A DNA stretch of 64,000 bases, from contig OX439133.1 in the NCBI GenBank assembly GCA_949318235.1, forward strand, positions 23,807,408 through 23,871,407, read 5' to 3'. Under the pieces are notes generated by a model that worked only from the letters and a program-made list of their open reading frames with translations, was not told the origin of the DNA and made no database searches. Positions within the stretch are counted from its first letter, which is position 1; each line of letters begins with the position of its first letter. Of the stretch, positions 33,049 to 45,900 are shown one piece after another. Origin of the DNA: Ecdyonurus torrentis. Its lineage: Eukaryota > Arthropoda > Insecta > Ephemeroptera > Heptageniidae. The translations under genes were made by a program, and so were the position numbers.

Positions 33049-34429
33049 AAAAGTAAAAAGGTTGCACTTTGGTCATAAGTGCAAAATCTGTTACTTTCTT
33101 TGTTTTTATAATTCTGTAAAAAAATAATATGATTCATTTAAATTTATATGATATTATAAAAAATTTTGCTCAAATTTGTGTTTATAAAGAAATAAAAAAG
33201 ACGGGAAATAACTGATACTTAAATATTTTGTCAGCTACATGAAATGGAGATTTTTGGTAAGGTGCGCGGAAGAAGCTTGGCGTCAACTAATAGAATTTCC
33301 TATCATTTAGCATTGCGTAACCATAATTTTATCCTCCTCTTTTTTTATTATTATTTTCTTTTTAAGAGATACATTTTACATATTTTAAGTTGTTTTTTTA
33401 TCTCCGATAACCTCCACTGAAAGAACTTTTTATCCTCCATGGTTTTAATTTATTATTGAATTATATGTATTATCACTATTATCAGCAAAAATTAGTAGTA
33501 AACAGTTAGAGAGAGAGAGAGAGAGAGAGAAAGCAATTAACTTTTTTTTTAACTTTTAATAAAAGCTCTCATTTTACTTTTATTATTAAAATAGCTAAAA
33601 AATCGTAATACTGATAAAAAGTTAAATTATTAAAAAGAATCATATTAAAGTGCTATGAGTATGTATAATTTTATTTTTCCCGCCCCACCTCTGATTTGCT
33701 GCCATGGGCAACATGATCAATAATTCTCAGTACACGTCAATAAGATTAATGATTTTAAATGAGGGTATCGTGTTACGTATGCATGCAGTATTTACTAAAT
33801 ACATACACATGATACAAAAGTTACACAGTGAATCTTCAAGGAGAATATGTACATACAATATATTTTTTAAACTGGTTTCCAATAATAAAAATTAGTGTCA
33901 TCGCACGTTTTTAACTTTGGTTTTACTGCAATTATATAACGGGTCATGCACGAGTGTATTACACAAGATTTAATATTATTACTATTTTTTACATCATATC
34001 TTCATAATTTATATTTAATTAACATAAGAATTATTATCTTCATGAGTACTGAAAGCTATTAGCAAAAAAATAATAATAATAATAATAATAATAACAATAA
34101 TAATAAAAAGTTATTATAGTATTGGAATGCAATTTTTTTTTTTTTTTTTTTTTTGAATGTTCTCTCTCTTTTTCCTAAAAAGAATGTCATCATTTGAGAA
34201 TGCACAGCAAAATTAATGTCACATAAGCCAATACTAAAATTGAAATAATTATTTAGTATGCTATAAATACAGTAGTGTTAATTAATTTCATTTATAAATA
34301 TTAACATAATTTAATGCTATATACTGAATAATATACGTTACAAAATACGAATTATAATGTTCTATTACGCATTTGTTTTTATGTTTTTCCAATGCAGATT
34401 ATCATTTTAAAAAATTCTTAAAATATTTC
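33049..34429. other. AT-rich non-coding stretch with short microsatellites
   Basis: A GA run is at 33510-33531, AAT/ATA trinucleotides at 34070-34100 and a T run at 34133-34153. A weak relative of the GGAGGTTATCGGTTTA family covers 33238-33421 (right end CCGATAACCTCC). No gene was seen. Confidence 0.55.
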
Positions 34430-34812
34430 TATGGCTTTAAACACGTAAAAGTATGTCTAGTACTCCTAATTGAAATATCTCTGGAATCAGTGCAGTAGTT
34501 TCTTCTGTACTTCTCATAAGCGTAATGTTAAATCAGAGGACGTTCAAGGTCGAAATAATTGGGCGCAGCTTAAAACTCACGCATTCGATTTCATCTTGCG
34601 ATGCATTGTATGTACTTGATTCTAAGCCAATACGATGCTGTTCACCAGTTACGTCACTGATAAGGTGAACAAATTTGCAAGTGGTGATATGACGTCTTTG
34701 GTGAATTCCTTTAAGCTGCGAGACATTGGCCAAAACTTTTCCCGGAGCATCTAACCTCTTATATATGAACCTTGGGGGACCCTTAGCTTTTCCAGCGCGC
34801 TAAACTTATAAG
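34430..34812. mobile_element. Same family, interrupted copy
   Basis: ACACGTAAAAGTATGTCTAG and GGAATCAGTGCAGTAG mark one half; GGGGGACCCTTAGCTTTTCC and GCGCGCTAAACTTATAAGC the other. A stretch of about 220 bp between 34540 and 34765 interrupts it; part of that insert (GGGCGCAGCTTAAAACTC...) resembles 21335-21400. A weaker relative lies at about 33238-33421. Confidence 0.72.
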
Positions 34813-35175
34813 CTCCAAACTTTGTTGTACTTTATAAATGCTGCAACCATTACGTAATTTATTCTTCCATTTGCGAGCTTTAAAAAAAATAATAAATAAA
34901 ATATTGAAATACGAAACACTAATAATTGTATATTTTCAATAATTCACTGTCTGTATCCCAAATTAACTTTCATGTCCCTAAAAAAATGTTAAGAAATCAA
35001 CCCTTTTTTTAGTATTCCTACTTGTACTAACGATGTTACTAAAAACTCTTTTATAACAAGAGCTACAACATTATGTAATGACATAAACATTGATATCTTC
35101 AATGATTCCTATAATACAATAAAAAGTTTGTATGATAGGAATGTTGAAAAGCAATGATTATGTTGACAGTTATAC

Positions 35176-35361
35176 ATTTTTTTTTTTTTTTTTTTTTATT
35201 ATTTCAAACACACAAATATACAAAGTCCAACCAAGGCATAGCCTTATCGGTTGGTTCATTTATTGTTACACAATCATGTCTTATTATATTATATTACTAC
35301 ATATACATATTTTTTATTATATATATTTCAAAAGCAAATAAAGTACGTATTTACACAAAAA

Positions 35362-35401
<40 letters not shown>

Positions 35402-35770
35402 CATTTAAGAGAAGTATTTTTATAATACAAGAAGCAAAAATTAATCATCATTAATCAATACAAACAGCAAAAAATTGTTCAACATTTTATAAATTATCAA
35501 GAAAGAATTTTTTCATATTAAATTTCGTTTCATTTTTATTTGCAAAACTTTTTAATTCTGATGGAATTTGATTCCATAATTTAGGAAGTAAAAATTTTTT
35601 TGTCCTTTCAGTGAATCTATTTACAATTTTTGGTACAAATAAAGGATTGGTCACTGCTGTTCTGGTACTATAAATATGAGTTCTCGGTATACCATGAGAA
35701 TTTTCAAAATAATTTTCACAAATAAAAGAACATTTAAACATTTCTTCTATTGGCAATATCTTAAAGTACT
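35176..35770 (-). pseudogene. 3' end of a non-LTR retrotransposon: RT C-terminus, hairpin 3' UTR, poly(A)
   Basis: The minus-strand frame 35756-35487 reads THIYSTRTAVTNPLFVPKIV, then KFLLPKLWNQIPSELKS and a final FNMKKFFLDNL. This is the C-terminal pattern of LINE ORF2 proteins ('Thr-Arg-x..., Leu-Trp-Asn-x-x-Pro, Phe-x-x-x-Leu-Lys'). Downstream on the minus strand are a long A tract (35364-35400 as T) and a stem CCAACCGATAAGGC / GCCTTGGTTGG (35228-35254) before a second A tract (35178-35197 as T). It is a dead 5'-truncated copy. Confidence 0.75.
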
Positions 35771-35898
35771 TAAAATATTCAAGATCACTGCGTGTGTTAT
35801 TTATACTTTAATTGTAATTCATTGATTATTTGTACTGACTTTGTGAGTGTACAGCCAATGTATTGGGTGCAAGGTGCAAGTCTGTTTTTGGTTGAGAA

Positions 35899-36259
<361 letters not shown>

Positions 36260-37198
36260 ACATCAGTAAACTTTAATGTTTTGTTTTATTGTCATCCAAA
36301 AAACAGGCAGTCTTACGTTCCCAATACATTCCATGGCGGTAGACGGAGTATATTTATATATTATATAGAAACAAATTACAGAGTTACAGTTTTTCCCAAC
36401 AGAAACCTCGTATTGGAGATTTTTTTGCCATGCGACTTTGAGCTCTATGAAAAGAACAAGTAAGATTCAAGGTCGCATCACAGAAAAATTCTACTACGAG
36501 GTTTCTATTCGTAAGACTTGACCCAATATAATATACAAACATCTAATGCAATAACATTTAAATATACCTATTTTTTATACAAAGAAAAAATCGTGAAACA
36601 CTTACAGTTCCATTGTATGGCATAAAAGAATTTTTGGATCATACTGATGCACTGAAAAATTTGTAGTTTCCCAAAGATTTTAAAGGAACAGTCGTTTGTA
36701 TTAGAGATTCTAATTTCTAGATACATAATTTTTCTAATAATTGAAATAATATTTTCTGTATTAAATATTTGTTACTTATGTATCACCAATTTTGCTTTGT
36801 TTCCTCATTCGTTTAAATCATTAATCTCCCTACCTTCAGTTTGTATAGTATAATTATGTATGAACAATAAATTTCTTAGAAATTGTAAAAATTAATATAA
36901 TATTAATATTGAAATATAATAAAATTATCTATAATTATAGTAATAGTTTATATTATAATTAATTAAAAATGATAATATTTACTTATGTTTCATGTTTACA
37001 AATAAATAATTTATTATATTATATTTTTAAATACGTATAAGTATAGAGTTATATTATTTACCTTTTATTTGTATGAAAATAAAAATATTATATTATATTG
37101 TATTGTTATTAAGAAATCAATGTTATAACTACTTGTACGAAATTTTAACCACATAGCAATGAATGGAGATAAAAGAAAAAGTTCAAATTCACAATTAT

Positions 37199-37233
<35 letters not shown>

Positions 37234-37404
37234 ACTTTTGCACTTTTGCAAATTTAGTGAATAATTTGAAGAAAGTGGCTGCGATTCTCCAATTTCAACT
37301 CTATTTCTAATTTTAGAAATATTCCTTAAAACAATTTCTGAGAAAACTAAAGACTGTTGCAGTTAGGACCATGGATATATAAACAGGATAGGAAGCTATT
37401 GTTG
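36260..37404. other. AT-rich non-coding stretch, nothing recognised
   Basis: Only a 31-base T run (37200-37231) and TA-rich sequence. An inverted match of AGAAACCTCGTA (36401) and TACGAGGTTTCT (36494) hints at another small palindromic element around 36380-36510. Confidence 0.5.
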
Positions 37405-37605
37405 AAAAAACGATCCCTTAATGATGTAATTCAAATTTTCGCCGCAAAAATGCAAGAATACAAAATTACGTATAAAAGTGGCGCTGTAGTCTGCGTGTGA
37501 ATTTTAAAATTCACACGCAGACTACAGCGCCACTTACATTTTACATGTTGATTGTTGCGGTGAAAATTGGAAGTACATCAACAAGGGTTCGTTTTTAGTA
37601 TAGGG
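37405..37605. mobile_element. About 190-bp near-perfect palindrome with a 60-bp perfect centre
   Basis: The centre is a 30+30 inverted repeat without spacer: the left arm 37476-37505 begins AAGTGGCGCTGTAGTCTGCG and the right arm 37506-37535 ends CGCAGACTACAGCGCCACTT. Outer arms continue with mismatches: CCCTTAATGATGTAATT...TTTTCGCCGCAA on the left, TTGCGGTGAAAATT...ACATCAACAAGGG on the right. Confidence 0.9.
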
Positions 37606-37673
37606 CAATAACACAGGAGCTCATGACCCTGGTTAGGACCGACAATTTTTAATGATCTAAACTAGATAATTAG

Positions 37674-37719
<46 letters not shown>

Positions 37720-37849
37720 AGTAAAAATATTAAAATTTAGAAAAATTTCCAAATCGAGTATGTTTATTATGGTATTTACTATACATACCGAACCTTCCCA
37801 TAAAACGATAAATAAAAATACGTGTTTTTATATAATTACTTTTTATTTA

Positions 37850-38272
37850 AGGTGTATGCATTCATGTTAAAGTCCAAGCAAAGCGATGTTAAATCACTCA
37901 ATAGCATGGGTGGCATAGGAAAGTAACTCATTTTGCCAATTTAAAAATACTAACCCCCGTAAGCTGCGACGCTAACTAACTAGTTAAACCGTAGTTAAGT
38001 TGTTATTTTGATTGTTGCAAGAATTAAAAAAAGATAACTAAGGTTTAACTAGAGGTTGCAGCTTACAGCCCTAAGCAATATTTTTGAGAACATTGATGCT
38101 GTTAACAGGTTGAATTACAAGTATGTGAGAAAAATCATAACACTAATAAAATCGATTTTCCAAAGATAGTAGCAAAAAACGAAGATTATACTATGCTGAG
38201 TAATATTGTTTATTGCTCCATTATGTTGTCAAAGTGCATCCAGTATGATATTATGCGCATACATCCTATTCA
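37850..38272. mobile_element. AGGGTGTATGCAT family, near-full copy interrupted by a nested element
   Basis: It begins AAGGTGTATGCATTCATG and ends ATTATGCGCATACATCC. Inner blocks match 27700-27986 and 39233-39520, and it is interrupted at 37949-38074. Confidence 0.85.
37949..38074. mobile_element. About 126-bp element (ACTAAC..GTAAGCTGC ends), copy 2, nested in another element
   Basis: It runs from ACTAACCCCCGTAAGCTGCG to GCAGCTTACAGCCCTAA, and reads as the reverse complement of copy 1. It splits the AGGGTGTATGCAT element spanning 37850-38272 between its TTAAAAATAC and GCAATATTTTTGAGA blocks. Confidence 0.88.
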
Positions 38273-38279
38273 CGAAACA

Positions 38280-38760
38280 AAAAATTAGAATAATTATGCT
38301 AGCTCATTTTTAGCACAATTTGTTCATTACAATATGAACTAGAAGCTATACTGTACACGTAAAATAAATAATACTTATAAGGCAAGTAAATAGAATAGGT
38401 AGACATATAAACTAGAATATAGGTATTATATTATACAACAATAATACCTAATGCAGGTGTACTGTGCAACAATAAAGGTTTGTCTCTCTTAGATGATATT
38501 GTAGTTTATAACTAACTGTTCTAAATGCAAGTATACCTATTGTAAAATACAGGATACATGTAGCTGCCATATAGGTAGTAATTTTGTTCTATGTATACTG
38601 CATAATAATTATGTTACTAAGCATAAGTATTATGTTGGTTAGCATTAATGTGGTTCTAATTTAGCATCAATTGCACTATTATGGCATAAATGCGGTACGA
38701 TCATTTTACTAAAAAAAAAAAAATCTGTTAGTATATTATGTTAATAACATGTATTTAGAT
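38280..38760. repeat. Region rich in GCATAATTAT / TAGCAC motifs, member of a loose dispersed family
   Basis: AATAATTATGCTAGCTCATTTTTAGC at 38290 recurs almost exactly at 54954. Related GCATAATTAT-rich stretches lie at 48295-48560, 54950-55140, 55855-55945 and 56285-56345. No terminal repeats could be fixed. Confidence 0.6.
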
Positions 38761-39232
38761 AGAGTTTTCCGTCAACTGATATCTCCATCTGATTGCATTA
38801 AATATCCATAAGCCAATAGAAGTTCATTTTTAAGTAAAATGACAGCACAAGTTATGTAATTTAGTTCTTTACGTGTTCATATAGGTTAAAATAATCTGTT
38901 ATTCACCCAAAGAAAAACAAAATCTTTTAATTTCCATATAAAAAAATAACAAAAGTGACAGTTGTACAATACTGGTCTTAACTAAATTACAAAGTTGATT
39001 TTTGAATTTGATTCGATGTAAGTTAAAGATATTGCAAGTCATAAACAGTAATGATCAATCAAGCTTATTAACACTAGATTGTTTTGTTTTGTATAAACAG
39101 CTGTTGTTACACGGGGAAATTATTTTCTCAGAAAATATAGTTTTTTTTTTATCAGTGTCTTCTATTATGAACCTGTCATGGATAGTTTTAAAATAAGTTC
39201 AAAATTAATAACATCTAGCTGTTAATACTTAT

Positions 39233-39522
39233 AGGGTGTATGCATTCATGTTACAGGCAACGCCATGTTGAATAACTCAATAACGTGGGCAGCATAGGAA
39301 AATAAACCATTTTACCAGTTTAAAAACACTTTGTTATATTTTTTTAGAGCATTGATGCTGATAATATAAGATGTATTAGTATTTATAGTATAGGTAAAAA
39401 AAAATAAGAGTAACAAAAAATTAAGTGATTTTCCAAAGAAAATAGCCAAAAATGAAATTTGTCCTATGCTGAGCAATGTTAATCACTACTCCAGTATGGC
39501 CTCCAAGCGCATTAAATATGAT
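39233..39522. mobile_element. AGGGTGTATGCAT family, copy with right end lost
   Basis: It begins AGGGTGTATGCATTCATG and runs through CAACGCCATGTTGAATAAC, TACCAGTTTAAAAACAC and TGCTGAGCAATGTTAATCAC to GCGCATTAAATATGATG, then diverges. Confidence 0.85.
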
Positions 39523-39880
39523 GAATATACTATACTAAGAATATATACTGAGAATATAAAGAAGTAGAGGCTATTAGTTTAACAAAAAAAAGCTGATGCT
39601 CATACTAAACAGTTCATACATTGTGTCTAAACATTCACGTTTATGCATCAAACTGTAATATAATATATATACGTACGTACCATGATTATCCAAATTTCAA
39701 TACTATACAAGTATTAAACATTACAAATGTTAACTCAGTTAACATGTTAACTCGCTCTATACTACCAGTGAATTTTATCTCACTTTTATTGTATGGGTTC
39801 TTTCTACTATAGTCAAATGTGGCACAGAACATACTCTTGTGTTTATACGGAGAACCCTTCACTTGTACAATATCTTTTTA

Positions 39881-39883
<3 letters not shown>

Positions 39884-39929
<46 letters not shown>
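39884..39929. repeat. Poly(A) tract of about 46 bases
   Basis: It lies between AGGGTGTATGCAT-type and TATAGACC-type elements. The flanking GGAGTTTTGAGTCAACTG at 39965 is repeated at 40425 and, as TAGAGTTTTCCGTCAACTG, at 38760, so it belongs to an undefined dispersed repeat. Confidence 0.85.
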
Positions 39930-39932
<3 letters not shown>

Positions 39933-40083
39933 ATTGTCATAATGGAAATAACATGTTATTTAAATGGAGTTTTGAGTCAACTGAAATCTCCATCTGATTA
40001 TATTGTATTCGATATAATGCAATAGAAAAAAAAAGTTTTTTTTAGTAAGTTTTTAGTTACCATACTTTCATACATGGATATTA

Positions 40084-40385
40084 TAGACCAGTTGTACTCA
40101 TATTTAAGAGCCGCCATTTTGTTGGCAAGGAATACATATAGGACAGCATAGGAAAAATGTCATTTTTATTTTTTTAATAGCAAAAAAAAGCTTCAAACCT
40201 CAATCAAAGCCTTATTTCTAGCTCCTAATAATCTCGAAGAATATGATAAAAATTCGTTCAGTTGAAATAAACTCTTTTTATGTGAAAAATTAAGAGAAAT
40301 GATGTTTCCCCTGTGCTGGAAAATGCATTAGGCACCACAAACATGGCGACAAAGCGCAAGGATGTAAAAGGGGTCTATAAATATA
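40084..40385. mobile_element. About 300-bp element (TATAGACCAGTTGTACTCAT end), copy
   Basis: It starts TATAGACCAGTTGTACTCAT, includes CCGCCATTTTGTTGGCAAG, CAATCAAAGCCTTATTTC and GGCACCACAAACATGGCG, and ends GGGGTCTATA. The outer TATAGACC/GGTCTATA form short terminal inverted repeats. Confidence 0.82.
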
Positions 40386-40892
40386 TTTCTATTAGCATAA
40401 TATGGCAATAACATAGTATTTAAATGGAGTTTTGCGTCAACTGAAATCTCCATCTTATTACATTGTAGATGTAATGCAATAAAATAAAAAAAATAGTAAA
40501 TTTTTTATTCACCATATCATGCATGGACTCTACAAGATTGAATATTTAGTGAAAATACTTTTGTGCTTCGACGCATAATCATTAATCACAATTCTCATCG
40601 TAGGTCCTGTCTGAAAATTTGTGAGTTAAATAATAGTTTTCAACATAAAGTGTAATATTGTAATTACTTATATAAGTAATTAACCTATTTCAAAAGATGC
40701 CCAGTTATTTATACATAAATAATTATAAGAAATATTATTATTCTTTTTTTTTTTTTTTTTTTTTTTTTTTGTTCTATGCCTAATAAATTACTTTAATTTT
40801 GTTTTATTTTCTTCAGTTTTATAATTACAACACTTGAAATTATGTCCATTAAAAATATAATTAATAATACATAGTGCAAATATTTAAGTATA

Positions 40893-41240
40893 GACCGGTT
40901 GCACTCACATTTACGAGCCGCCATTTTGTTGGTCAGGAATACATAGGTCAGCATAGGAAAAACGACATTTTATTTTTTCAATAGCAAAGAAGCTTCAACC
41001 CTCAATCAAAGCCTTATTTCTAGCTCCTAATAATTTTGAAGAATATGAGAAAATTCATTCGCAGTTGAAATAAACTCTTTTTATGTGAAAAATTAGGAGA
41101 AATGATGTTTCCCCTATGAAAGACCCCTTGCACATCCTTGTGCTTTGTCGCCTTATTTGTGGTGCCTAATGCATTGTCCAGCATAGGCTCTTAGTCATTA
41201 GTCACCACAAACATGGCAACAAAGCGCCTATAGGTCTATA
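40893..41240. mobile_element. Same family, second copy with internal duplication
   Basis: It begins TATAGACCGGTTGCACTCAC and repeats all main blocks. Near its right end the GCATTGTCCAGCATAGG and CACCACAAACATGGC blocks appear in both orientations, suggesting a partial inverted duplication. Confidence 0.8.
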
Positions 41241-41739
41241 GAACTAATCAATCTTTACTTTGAATAACGTAAAGAAATAATATAACAAACGTACATAAAA
41301 CAAGGCTATAAAATAAGGTAGCCAGATAAAAAAAAAAACAAGTTTGGTATATATTATATGAAATAAATATATTTTTAAACGGTGATGACAGAGCAAAAAC
41401 GGTACTTCACATTTTTTTTTTTTTTTGTCTGGATTGCGTTTGAAGTTGTACTTAATTTTATGAGATCATCAATACAGTTAAAAAGATTAAAAATTGTATT
41501 TCTTGTATCATTAATATAGTTAATGTTTAATAATTAATTACTCTTGTTTTGTCTTTAGGGTGTATATTATAGAAGTGTGGTGTGGCATATCATCAAATCT
41601 TGATTATCAAACAAACATTATAATAACTAACAACGTGTTTTGAGCAAATTGAACTTAACGATTAACCTTAGACGTGATAGAACATTTATTTTTGACTCAA
41701 AAATTAATTTTTTTTCCAGAGCAGTATTACATGACGAGT

Positions 41740-42545
41740 AAATTTGACGCGTGTTACGAAGTTGGAACAATGTAAACAAATAGAGGTGTTTACATGTAAG
41801 TTTCAAAAATTATGTGAACCGCTCCATTCTTTTACATTGTTCCAGTTTTTTTACACCGTGCCTTGTAGAGACATTTTGGGTGTTTTGTGGCGCCGGCGTG
41901 ATAAAAAACGCTTCTGTGGGGCCATTTTTTTCTTTTATGGGGACTTTTATAAATGTGGTGTCATAAAGCCCTTGTCAACTTACTTTTTTATCATTTAGAA
42001 TACTATAGACTGATAATTACCATACCTTATTATCCATGACTTAGACACCAACACGTTGATTTTGTATTTATTTTCATTTATTTTCCTTTTTGCAGTTGTA
42101 TCACGTATCTGACGTCACAATGTACCGCCGCCAATCACAGTCACCACTCTGGTCACGTGATAAATTTAAGCCCCTCCCTCAAGTTCTTTACCCCTATCAC
42201 GGCCCCATCGGAACACTTGTGATATAACACTACGTGATATAACCGCAAAAAGGAAAATAAACGAAATAAATACAAAATCAACGTGGTGGTGTCTAATTCA
42301 TTGATAATAAGGTATGGTAATTATCAGTCTAGTATTCTAAATGATAAAAAAGTAAGTTGACAAGGGCTTTAAGGCACTCTTTCATCAAACACTTGAATTT
42401 AAAGTTAATTTTAGTGTTATTTGAAGATTCAGGAACAAATAGTATCATCAAAGAACAGGTCTTTGGTATTATTCACTTGACGCGTGTTACAAAGCTGGAA
42501 CAATGTAAACAAATGGAGCCGTTCACATTGTTTTTGAAACTGAAG
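41740..42545. repeat. Dispersed repeat with GACGCGTGTTAC / TTGGAACAATGTAAAC, two pieces
   Basis: The same about 50-bp text occurs at 41748-41798 and 42480-42530, with a reverse-complement version of part of it (TTACATTGTTCCAG) at 41834-41848. This gives the look-alike protein frames at 41744 and 42357. I treat it as repeat, not coding. Confidence 0.65.
41964..42372. mobile_element. About 410-bp palindromic element (TAAAGCCCTTGTCAAC ends), copy 2
   Basis: It begins TAAAGCCCTTGTCAACTTAC and ends GTAAGTTGACAAGGGCTTTA, an almost perfect inverted repeat. It matches copy 1 over its length, including the GCGGTACATTGTGACGTCA block in inverse order. It separates two stretches (41745 and 42480) that share GACGCGTGTTACRAAGYTGG, so it probably sits inside or between copies of another element. 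Confidence 0.9.
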
Positions 42546-42699
42546 TTTGTTTTACCCGAATGTATAGCATACGTATTATATTTTAATTCATTTGTCCATC
42601 GGTTTTGTAGAATACAAATTTTACATGGTGCTCATAGGCTATCCAACATTTCCCAAAGCTATTCTTTGAAGCTTATGCATTGAAAATAAAATCCCTCGA

Positions 42700-42939
42700 C
42701 ACAACTTAAATAATTCCCCCACGACGGAAATAAAATAATTTAGCATAATTAAGTTTGCAACATGTATTTTAACTATGTTGTTATAAATTTATATAAACTA
42801 TAAAATTCTATTAAAAAAATTCATTTGTAAAATAAGTTATTATTATTATTTTAAAAAATATATTACTATATTAAAATAAAGGAGCAAATTTTTTTATAAT
42901 TTTTCAAATTATTATGCTTATATAATGAATAATGAATAA

Positions 42940-43036
<97 letters not shown>

Positions 43037-44238
43037 AATTACAAACTAAAATGTTTACTTTTGTATATTTTTCTTTCAATTTTTTTTCATAATTCACTTT
43101 TGTTATTTTACCTCATTTATCTAATCATTTTACTCATGACAATGACACTTACAGGTTTCATTCATGACAGCATATGCGAGCACTAAATAACGGGTTGCAT
43201 ATGAGAAAATGACATATTTTGCCAGTTTAAAAATATTTAGCTATATTTTTGAGAGCATTGATGCAATAAATAAGTTGATTTTGGTTTTCAAGTATAAAAA
43301 AAAAGTAACTATGTACAACAAATTATTCGATTTCCTAATGAAAATAGATAAAAAAAAAAAAAAAAAACAGCTACTGGACAAATAAATACAGTCGGTGCTC
43401 GGCGTCAAAACGATTTCAACAATTAAAAAAACAAAAGAAACGCGAACAATCTGTCGCTACTGTCTCATTTGAAATAAAATTTATATTTCATAAATTGTTT
43501 TAAATATGAAGAAACATTTTTGAAGAATATTAATTAATTTTCCTGAAGAATTTTTTAAGACTATAAAAAATGGCATGGAAGTTGTCTATTAAAACTGATA
43601 TTAAAAGATAGTGATAATAAATTCATATTTACAATACTCGCCCACGCTGTCTATCATACTGTGTATACAAAATTTAAATAAAATTTTAAAAGGTCACAAA
43701 ATATTTAAGTTAAGTTAGCTGTAAAATTACAGCATGACTAGACAACTTTTTTACATTATTTATCTTTTGTCTCCAAAATATTTCTAATGTTTTTTTAATT
43801 TTATGTTTTTCCTTAATTTCAAAAAATTTTGTGAAAGCAACAATTTTATTTATCACGACCTTGTTTACAAAAAAATATAAACCTCAAATTATTTTTATTT
43901 AATTTAATTAAGGAAATAAGATTTAAAATTATTAATAATAATTTTTGTAATTAGGGAAAATTAGCCTTTTTTTTATTCCACGATGTCATTAAAATTTTAA
44001 TTTAATAAGTATTTAGAGATTTAAAAATATTGTAATATAAGTTTTTAAAAATTTTGCTACTAAATATATATATATATTTTAATTATTAATAATTTATTTA
44101 TAATGAAAATGGAAATAATTTATTATAATTCATAATGGTTTATTATCCAAATCAATACATACGATTCTCAATTACATTGGAATTACAAAGTTGCTTGCAA
44201 TATTTTCTTATGCTAGAGTTTTGTTATAGTTTAAAGTT
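42700..44238. other. AT-rich stretch with a TA array and a partial element
   Basis: A TA array of about 45 units occupies 42942-43028. 43187-43352 resembles the middle of the AGGGTGTATGCAT family (TTTTGCCAGTTTAAAAA, GAGAGCATTGATGC). The rest shows nothing recognised. Confidence 0.65.
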
Positions 44239-44561
44239 AAGGGAGTAGGTACCGACCTTATATCTCAAAAACTAAAGGTGTTTTGGTTCTAAATTTGGTG
44301 TCATTTTGTATCTAAGGGTCACACCTAGCCGTGATAAAAATTTCATGATGTTTGACCGTCCCAAAAAAGAGAAAAAAATTATTGAAATTAACATTGGGCC
44401 TTATGGGCTAAAATTAAAAAAAAAAATCATTTAAAATTAATTTGCACGGTGACCCTCTAAAATTTTTATATATTTGGAAGTATATCATGGAGCAAAATTT
44501 CAGATTTTTTATACGAGAAAAGTTTGAGTCTAATGGCCGACGTCGGTCCCCTACTCCCTTT
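44239..44561. mobile_element. About 323-bp element (AAGGGAGTAGG ends), copy 1
   Basis: The ends AAGGGAGTAGGTACCGACC and CGGTCCCCTACTCCCTT are inverted repeats. The inside has GGGTCACACCTAGCCGTG, GTTTGACCGTCCC and TTTGCACGGTGACCC. Copies are at 49528-49862 and 54504-54856. Confidence 0.92.
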
Positions 44562-45069
44562 ACATATAAACAAATAAATTTGTAGTTTTATTAAATTAAA
44601 GTCAGTAATTATTACATATATTGTAGAACAGTTTTTTTAATTTTAGAGAACGAGTCATTAAAAATATCAAGAGTTTGCTGAATACATTTTTCATTCATAT
44701 GACTGTACTCGGTGAATAAACATATTATTGAAAACATCAATTCTACCAAAAATACATTTAATTTTTTTTATATATATAATTTAAAATTATTTATTTTTTA
44801 TTTTATTTCACATTGTTTTTATTTAAAGTAAACAAATTTTAAGAATGCATTTATAAATATTTAAATAATAATAAAAAAAAATATATAAATATTTCAACCA
44901 AAATTCATAAATTGTATTAATTGCAATATTGTTAAGGTATTTACAGTCAGCGTTTGCGATCAAAGGCAAAGGAAGTAATCAGAGTGCAAATGAGAAATAA
45001 ATTATTATATTTCACTTAAAGAAGAATAGAGTTAGAGCTTATCACTGATATCAGTTAATTCATTTATTT

Positions 45070-45242
45070 TTATATTTTATGGTATAAAACGTAAAAGTAT
45101 TTCTAGTATTTTTTTATTAAAATGTTTCTGGAATCGGTGGAGTAGTTTTCTCAAAAATCACAAAAACAAAGTGTTTATCCTCAGCGTAATGTTAAATTAG
45201 GGGACCCTTAGCTTTCCCCGCGCGTTAAACCGATAAGCTAAT
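45070..45242. mobile_element. Same family, single copy with one end degraded
   Basis: It runs from AAAACGTAAAAGTATTTC through GGAATCGGTGGAGTAG to CCCCGCGCGTTAAACCGATAA. The distal GGAGG end is missing. Confidence 0.8.
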
Positions 45243-45411
45243 TAAGTATTGATTTTTAAATTACTAATTAGTAATTAAGCTATTAAGTCAGTACAAACTC
45301 CAAAACTGTATAATTTTGTTGGCTACCATACAATTTATTGAAATACAAAGTTTTGCAATAGTACCAACATATGAGCTAGTTCTGCAAAGTCAGACTTCCG
45401 GCGCAACTTTT

Positions 45412-45900
45412 GTGTCGATATGTTCCTTTGTTATAACAGCTGATTATGACTTCGTTACCTGTTTACTACTAAGGTATTTCTATAGATAGGAAATCCAAAG
45501 AGAATATCGTTATTCAATTTTCTGTTGCCTTTCAATTTATTTTATCCTGGAAGTTATATTTTGTTGCCCATTTGATCAATGTAATTTTGACCCGCAATAA
45601 TGACGTCTCCAGCTGACCACTACTTTTCAGCGGGAATCCTCTCTGGATTACATGAGTTATCTACTTACATTATTTACTACGTTTATACATATGGTCGATC
45701 ATTGTTATTTCTTCGTTTAGAACTTTGAACTTGATAAGAATGAAAGAAACTCCACACAAAAAAGTTCCATGCTCTTCATGTGACTCAATTTTTGTCAATT
45801 TTGTTAGCTCAAAAAACAATATCAACCAATGAATGTGTCGTATTTTGTTGGTCAGCCAATCACTGTTGTTGAGATTCACTTTATTTTACATAACAAGCTA
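45412..45900. repeat. Dispersed repeat (GTTCCTTTGTTATAACAGCTG), copy 1 with an insertion
   Basis: Two blocks, 45420-45470 and 45675-45890, match 47893-48155 (ACAGCTGATTATGAC, CATATGGTCGATCATTG, ACTTTGAACTTGATAA, CAACCAATGAATGTGTC, GCCAATCACTGTT). About 205 bp are present here between the blocks and absent in the other copy. The open frame at 45670-45879 lies in it. Confidence 0.82.

Noticed and set aside
41744..42683. Two ORFs sharing the residues RVTKLEQCKQ
   Set aside because: The shared peptide comes from duplicated repeat DNA flanking a palindromic element; no conserved protein.
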